Positions 6,775 to 9,485 of a DNA stretch of 9,485 bases are shown here, piece by piece; within the stretch, counting starts at the first letter, position 1, and each line of letters begins with the position of its first letter. Made by a program: the position numbers and the translations under genes. Source of the stretch: an uncultured Oscillospiraceae bacterium. GTDB taxonomy: Bacteria > Bacillota > Clostridia > Oscillospirales > Ruminococcaceae. The stretch covers positions 1 through 9,485 of the forward strand of contig CAKSHT010000089.1 of NCBI GenBank assembly GCA_934457235.1, given 5' to 3'. Under the pieces are notes generated by a model. That model saw only the letters and a program-made list of their open reading frames with translations. It was not told the DNA's origin and searched no databases.

Positions 6775-7686
6775 ATGGCAAAGATGACTCTGGTCGTCCT
6801 TGCGGCGGGCATGGGAACACGCTTCGGCACAAGGATAAAGCAGCTTGAAAAGCTCGGCCCGGACGGCGAGCTGCTTATAGATTACTCAGTTTACGACGCT
6901 ATCCGCGCGGGCTTCGACCGCGTTGTGTTCATTATCCGCCGGGATATCGAGGAGCTTTTTAAGTCCACGATCGGCGCGCGGGTGGAAAAGCGTATCCGTA
7001 CGGATTACGTATTTCAGTCACCCGACCAGCTCCCTGTGCGCGCCGGGGATTTCCCCGGACGCACAAAGCCCTGGGGCACCGCCCAGGCACTCTGGTGCTG
7101 CCGCGGCGTCCTGGACGAGCCGTTCGCGATAGTCAACGCCGATGATTTCTACGGGCAGGACGCATTCCGCAGGCTCGGCGGATTCCTCGCGGATATACCG
7201 GCTTCAGCGGAAGCCTGCTCCGTGGGGTTCATGCTGAAGAACACGCTCTCGGATTTCGGGACGGTCAACCGCGGCGTCTGCAAGACCAACGCCAGCGGGC
7301 TTCTCACAAAGGTTGAGGAAACAAAGAAGATAGCCCGCGGAGCCGACGGCGTTATCTCCGGCGACCACTGCGGCGAGAAGCGTATCCTCAGCGAGGAGGA
7401 CACCGTTTCAATGAGCATGTGGGGCTTCGGTACGGATTTCCTGCCGCGGCTGGAGCGCCAGTTCTCCGCATTTCTGGAGAAGCTCCCGGCGGACGAGCCG
7501 ACGGCGGAGCTTACCATAGCGGACGCGGTGGACGGCGAGATAAACGCGCACGGATTCCGTGTGCAGAACCTCACCACTGACAGCCGCTGGTTCGGCATAA
7601 CCTACGAGGCGGACGTGGATTCCGCCAGGGAGACCCTCATAAACTGTATAAACGCCGGAGTTTATCCGGCTCCGCTCTGGAAATGA
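6775..7686 (+). CDS. Sugar-phosphate nucleotidyltransferase-like protein, substrate unknown
   Basis: A 303-residue NTP_transferase-fold protein. The nucleotide-binding signature LAAGMGTRFG (9-18) is followed by the acceptor-side lysine (Lys22, KQLEKLGP) and LIDYSVYDAIRAGFDRVVFII, as in GlmU/RmlA-like enzymes. The metal-binding region is NADDFYG (121-127), and KPWGTAQALW upstream of it probably contacts the base or sugar. The C-terminal part has MSMWGFG and ends with a WFGITYEADVD...GVYPAPLW segment characteristic of a widespread but uncharacterised group of about 300-residue proteins. By family it should join a nucleoside triphosphate to a phosphorylated sugar or alcohol; which one is unknown, and no sugar pathway genes are adjacent. 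There is no left-handed beta-helix acyltransferase domain. The start at 6775 is chosen for its ribosome binding site and because the P-loop-like signature normally lies within about ten residues of the N-terminus. Confidence 0.85.
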   Translation: MAKMTLVVLAAGMGTRFGTRIKQLEKLGPDGELLIDYSVYDAIRAGFDRVVFIIRRDIEELFKSTIGARVEKRIRTDYVFQSPDQLPVRAGDFPGRTKPWGTAQALWCCRGVLDEPFAIVNADDFYGQDAFRRLGGFLADIPASAEACSVGFMLKNTLSDFGTVNRGVCKTNASGLLTKVEETKKIARGADGVISGDHCGEKRILSEEDTVSMSMWGFGTDFLPRLERQFSAFLEKLPADEPTAELTIADAVDGEINAHGFRVQNLTTDSRWFGITYEADVDSARETLINCINAGVYPAPLWK

Positions 7687-7712
7687 CAGATCATTAAGAG
7701 GAGGCGATCACC

Positions 7713-8831
7713 ATGCTTATAGTACCGTTAGAAAACGTCACCGAGGGAATGGTGCTTGAAAAGGACGTGGCTTCCACATCGGCGAAGGACTACAAGACCC
7801 TGCTGATGAAGGGCACGATGATCACCCGCGAAATGATCGACCTGCTGAAAAGCAAGGGAATCAAGACAATAACCATAAAGGGCGGCGACGAGCCAAAGGA
7901 GGATAAGAAGCCTGAGCCGGCGCTCTCCGCGGCGCAGAAAGCCGAGGAGATAAAGAACCAGCACATCGGCAGGGCGCTGAGCGAATTAAGCTCGGTGTTC
8001 GAAAACGAGGGCGAGATCAAGGAGCTGACCAGGAAGTCGATACAGCAGGTAGACAGCATCGCGGACGATATCCTGGTGGACATCGGCAACGACTCCTCCT
8101 ATCTGGGAAACCAGATGATCGCGCTCCAGAACTACGACGACTATACATACAAGCACTGCCTGCGCGTAGCCATGCTTTCAACGAGCATCGCGAACGAGCT
8201 GCACCTCCCGCAGCACGACATCAAGGAGGTCATCGTAGCGGCTCTGCTGCATGATATCGGCAAATCCAACATAGACCACGAGATAATCGTAAAGCCCGGA
8301 AAGCTCACGGACGAGGAGTTCGAGAAGATAAAGCAGCACCCGTACATCGGCTATGAGATACTCAAGCGCACCGGGGGATACAGCGCGAATATCCTGTCCG
8401 GAGTGCTGTTCCATCAGGAGAAGTTCGACGGCTCCGGTTATCCCACGGGACTTGCAGGCAGGAAAATACCTCTGATCGCAAGGATAATCACCGTGGCTGA
8501 CGTGTTCGACGCGCTGACGTCAAACCGTCCCTACCGCCGCCCCTGGTCGGTGGCGGAGACCGAGGAATACATGCTCGGCGGCTGCGGAGTGCACTTTGAT
8601 TACGATGTGGTCGCGGCGTTCCTGCGGTCGTTCAATCCGTATCCGGTGGGGACCATGGTTTCGCTGTCGGACGGGCGGCACGGCGTCGTGGTGCGGCATA
8701 ATACGAACGTACTGCGGCCTGTCGTAAGAGTCTACGGCGCCGGTGCCGGCGAGGAGATCGACCTCAGCAACGACTTCCGCTATCTGTCGCTGATGATAAC
8801 CGGAATATTCAGCGGAAATTACACAAACTAA
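7713..8831 (+). CDS. HD-GYP domain protein, probable cyclic-di-GMP phosphodiesterase
   Basis: A 372-residue cytoplasmic protein with an N-terminal DUF3391-like segment (about 1-57), a charged Lys/Glu/Pro-rich linker (about 58-75), a helical region, an HD-GYP domain (about 135-310) and a C-terminal beta-rich extension (about 318-362). Metal-site residues are His148, HD at 180-181 with Lys184, His209, His234 and Asp263 in DVFDALT; the GYP signature is DGSGYP (239-244). HD-GYP enzymes hydrolyse c-di-GMP (some c-GAMP) to linear dinucleotide or GMP. The usual HHE reads HQE here (234-236), replacing the second histidine, which is a metal ligand in the trinuclear enzyme PmGH. Activity is therefore likely but not certain. 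AAGAGGAGG at 7696-7704 is a strong ribosome binding site. No diguanylate cyclase or receiver domain is present in the window. Confidence 0.93.
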   Translation: MLIVPLENVTEGMVLEKDVASTSAKDYKTLLMKGTMITREMIDLLKSKGIKTITIKGGDEPKEDKKPEPALSAAQKAEEIKNQHIGRALSELSSVFENEGEIKELTRKSIQQVDSIADDILVDIGNDSSYLGNQMIALQNYDDYTYKHCLRVAMLSTSIANELHLPQHDIKEVIVAALLHDIGKSNIDHEIIVKPGKLTDEEFEKIKQHPYIGYEILKRTGGYSANILSGVLFHQEKFDGSGYPTGLAGRKIPLIARIITVADVFDALTSNRPYRRPWSVAETEEYMLGGCGVHFDYDVVAAFLRSFNPYPVGTMVSLSDGRHGVVVRHNTNVLRPVVRVYGAGAGEEIDLSNDFRYLSLMITGIFSGNYTN

Positions 8832-8833
8832 AG

Positions 8834-8883
8834 GAACACCGGAACGCCGGAGAGCGGCTGTGCGAAACGATATACAGGTGTTC
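8834..8883 (+). other. Possible stem-loop ahead of the cyclophilin gene
   Basis: In the 68-base gap between the HD-GYP and cyclophilin genes, GAACACC (8834-8840) and GGTGTTC (8877-8883) are perfect inverted copies, 36 bases apart. Inside is a small hairpin, GCCG (8846-8849) with CGGC (8855-8858). A competing CCGG/CCGG pair (8839-8842 with 8847-8850) shares bases with the outer stem. The stem closes just two bases before the TAAGGAG ribosome binding site. No T-run follows, so it is not an intrinsic terminator. It could affect translation or mRNA processing, but a 7-bp match may also be chance. Confidence 0.4.
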
Positions 8884-8899
8884 AGTAAGGAGAAACGAA

Positions 8900-9373
8900 A
8901 TGGTAGTAATCGAAATGGAAAACGGAAAGAAGATCAAGCTGGAGCTTTATCCCGACAAGGCTCCCATCACAGTTGAGAACTTTCTGAAGCTCGTTAAGGA
9001 CGGATTCTATGACGGACTGATATTCCACCGCGTTATCAAGGACTTCATGATACAGGGCGGCGACCCGCAGGGCACCGGAATGGGCGGCGCCAAGGACAAG
9101 ATAAAGGGCGAGTTCCTTATGAACGGCGTACCCAACGACCTCAAGCACGAGCGCGGCGTGATATCCATGGCAAGGGCGCAGAACCCGAATTCCGCAAGCT
9201 CGCAGTTCTTCATCTGCCACAAGGACAGCTTCTTCCTGGACGGCCAGTACGCGGCGTTCGGAAAGGTCACTGACGGTATGGATACGGTCGATGAGATCGC
9301 ATGCGTAAAGACCGACTACAACGACAGACCGCTGAACGACTGCAGGATGAAGCGCGTTTACGTTGAGGACTGA
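8900..9373 (+). CDS. Cyclophilin-type peptidyl-prolyl cis-trans isomerase
   Basis: A 157-residue cytoplasmic cyclophilin that catalyses cis-trans isomerisation of Xaa-Pro bonds during protein folding. There is no signal peptide or lipobox, so it is the cytosolic form. The active site is intact by comparison with human CypA: FHR (42-44) with catalytic Arg44, FMIQGGDP (49-56), GVISMARA (86-93), NSASSQFFI (97-105) and LDGQYAAFG (113-121). The tryptophan important for cyclosporin binding in CypA is Phe112 here and the final active-site histidine is Tyr117, both common in bacterial members. TAAGGAG at 8886-8892 lies seven bases before the ATG, favouring that start over the in-frame ATG at 8915. 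It is the last gene before a set of hairpins and may be read through from the HD-GYP gene or from an unseen promoter in the gap. Confidence 0.96.
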   Translation: MVVIEMENGKKIKLELYPDKAPITVENFLKLVKDGFYDGLIFHRVIKDFMIQGGDPQGTGMGGAKDKIKGEFLMNGVPNDLKHERGVISMARAQNPNSASSQFFICHKDSFFLDGQYAAFGKVTDGMDTVDEIACVKTDYNDRPLNDCRMKRVYVED

Positions 9374-9383
9374 ATGAATAATA

Positions 9384-9409
9384 GCGGGCGGATTCAATAT
9401 CCGCCCTGC
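9384..9409 (+). terminator. Hairpin after the cyclophilin gene
   Basis: GGGCGGAT (9386-9393), loop TCAAT, ATCCGCCC (9399-9406) forms a perfect 8-bp GC-rich stem, extendable by two pairs (9384-9385 with 9408-9409) across a one-base bulge. It starts 10 bases after the stop codon. The following bases, TGCAGTCTG, are not a T-run, so it may act as a 3'-end-stabilising stem or a weak terminator instead of a classical intrinsic one. Confidence 0.55.
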
Positions 9410-9432
9410 AGTCTGTCGAAAAAGTAAATTTT

Positions 9433-9451
9433 GCCCGCGAAGCGGGCTTTT
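9433..9451 (+). terminator. Probable intrinsic terminator
   Basis: GCCCGC, loop GAA, GCGGGC (9433-9447) followed by TTTT (9448-9451). The stem is short (6 bp) but all G-C with a stable triloop, and a brief T-run follows. It is the best terminator candidate for the gene run ending with the cyclophilin. Confidence 0.6.
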
Positions 9452-9464
9452 GAAATCAATTTTT

Positions 9465-9485
9465 TGACCCAGCTTTGCCGGGTCA
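9465..9485 (+). repeat. Third hairpin, at the window edge
   Basis: TGACCC (9465-9470) and GGGTCA (9480-9485) pair perfectly, with an inner GC/GC pair around a TTT loop after an A-C mismatch. A six-T run (9460-9465) lies before the hairpin, overlapping its first base. What follows is outside the window, so whether a T-run completes a second terminator on the + strand cannot be judged. On the - strand the hairpin would be followed by A residues, so it is not a terminator for a gene coming from the right. Confidence 0.5.

Noticed and set aside
8882..9397. A 171-codon open frame on the - strand opposite the cyclophilin
   Set aside because: It mirrors the cyclophilin gene almost exactly and has no recognisable protein features.

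Overview
The window looks like ordinary core chromosome of a GC-rich, low-GC-phylum (Firmicutes/Bacillota) anaerobe, most likely a Clostridia member of the Ruminococcus/Oscillospiraceae type. The clues are the trmK-nif3 gene pair, a bacterial RqcH (NFACT) protein, a ValRS of the Bacillus/Clostridia length, strong AGGAGG-like ribosome binding sites, and a DUF1858 redox-disulfide protein typical of anaerobes. The taxonomic placement is inference from gene content and codon style, not a database match. All nine supported genes lie on the + strand.

Region 1 (1-1647) is a tight cluster: a 66-residue DUF1858 protein whose stop overlaps the start of trmK (tRNA m1A22 methyltransferase), followed ten bases later by a NIF3/YbgI-type dinuclear metal protein. 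Region 2 (1648-1855) is the only sizeable non-coding gap before the window's end. Nearly all of it is a 172-bp palindromic element with 18-bp terminal inverted repeats (17/18 matching) flanked by a CTAA direct repeat, i.e. a MITE-like non-autonomous insertion. It ends 28 bases before the next gene's start.

Region 3 (1856-9373) is a second run of co-directional genes: rqcH (ribosome-associated quality control, TTG start), valS, a GNAT acetyltransferase overlapping valS by one base, an orphan sugar-nucleotidyltransferase-like protein, an HD-GYP signalling phosphodiesterase, and a cytoplasmic cyclophilin. Gaps are mostly under 40 bases; the largest, before the cyclophilin, is 68 bases and can form a stem-loop. 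Region 4 (9374-9485) holds three successive hairpins, the second followed by a short T-run, which probably end the transcription unit.

Functionally the window is dominated by translation: tRNA modification (TrmK), tRNA charging (ValS), rescue of stalled ribosomes (RqcH) and protein folding (cyclophilin), with one signalling protein and three genes of uncertain substrate. I see no defence, phage, CRISPR or biosynthetic system. The most noteworthy items are the MITE-like element and small active-site variations in RqcH (Glu for Asp at position 97) and in the HD-GYP protein (HQE in place of HHE).
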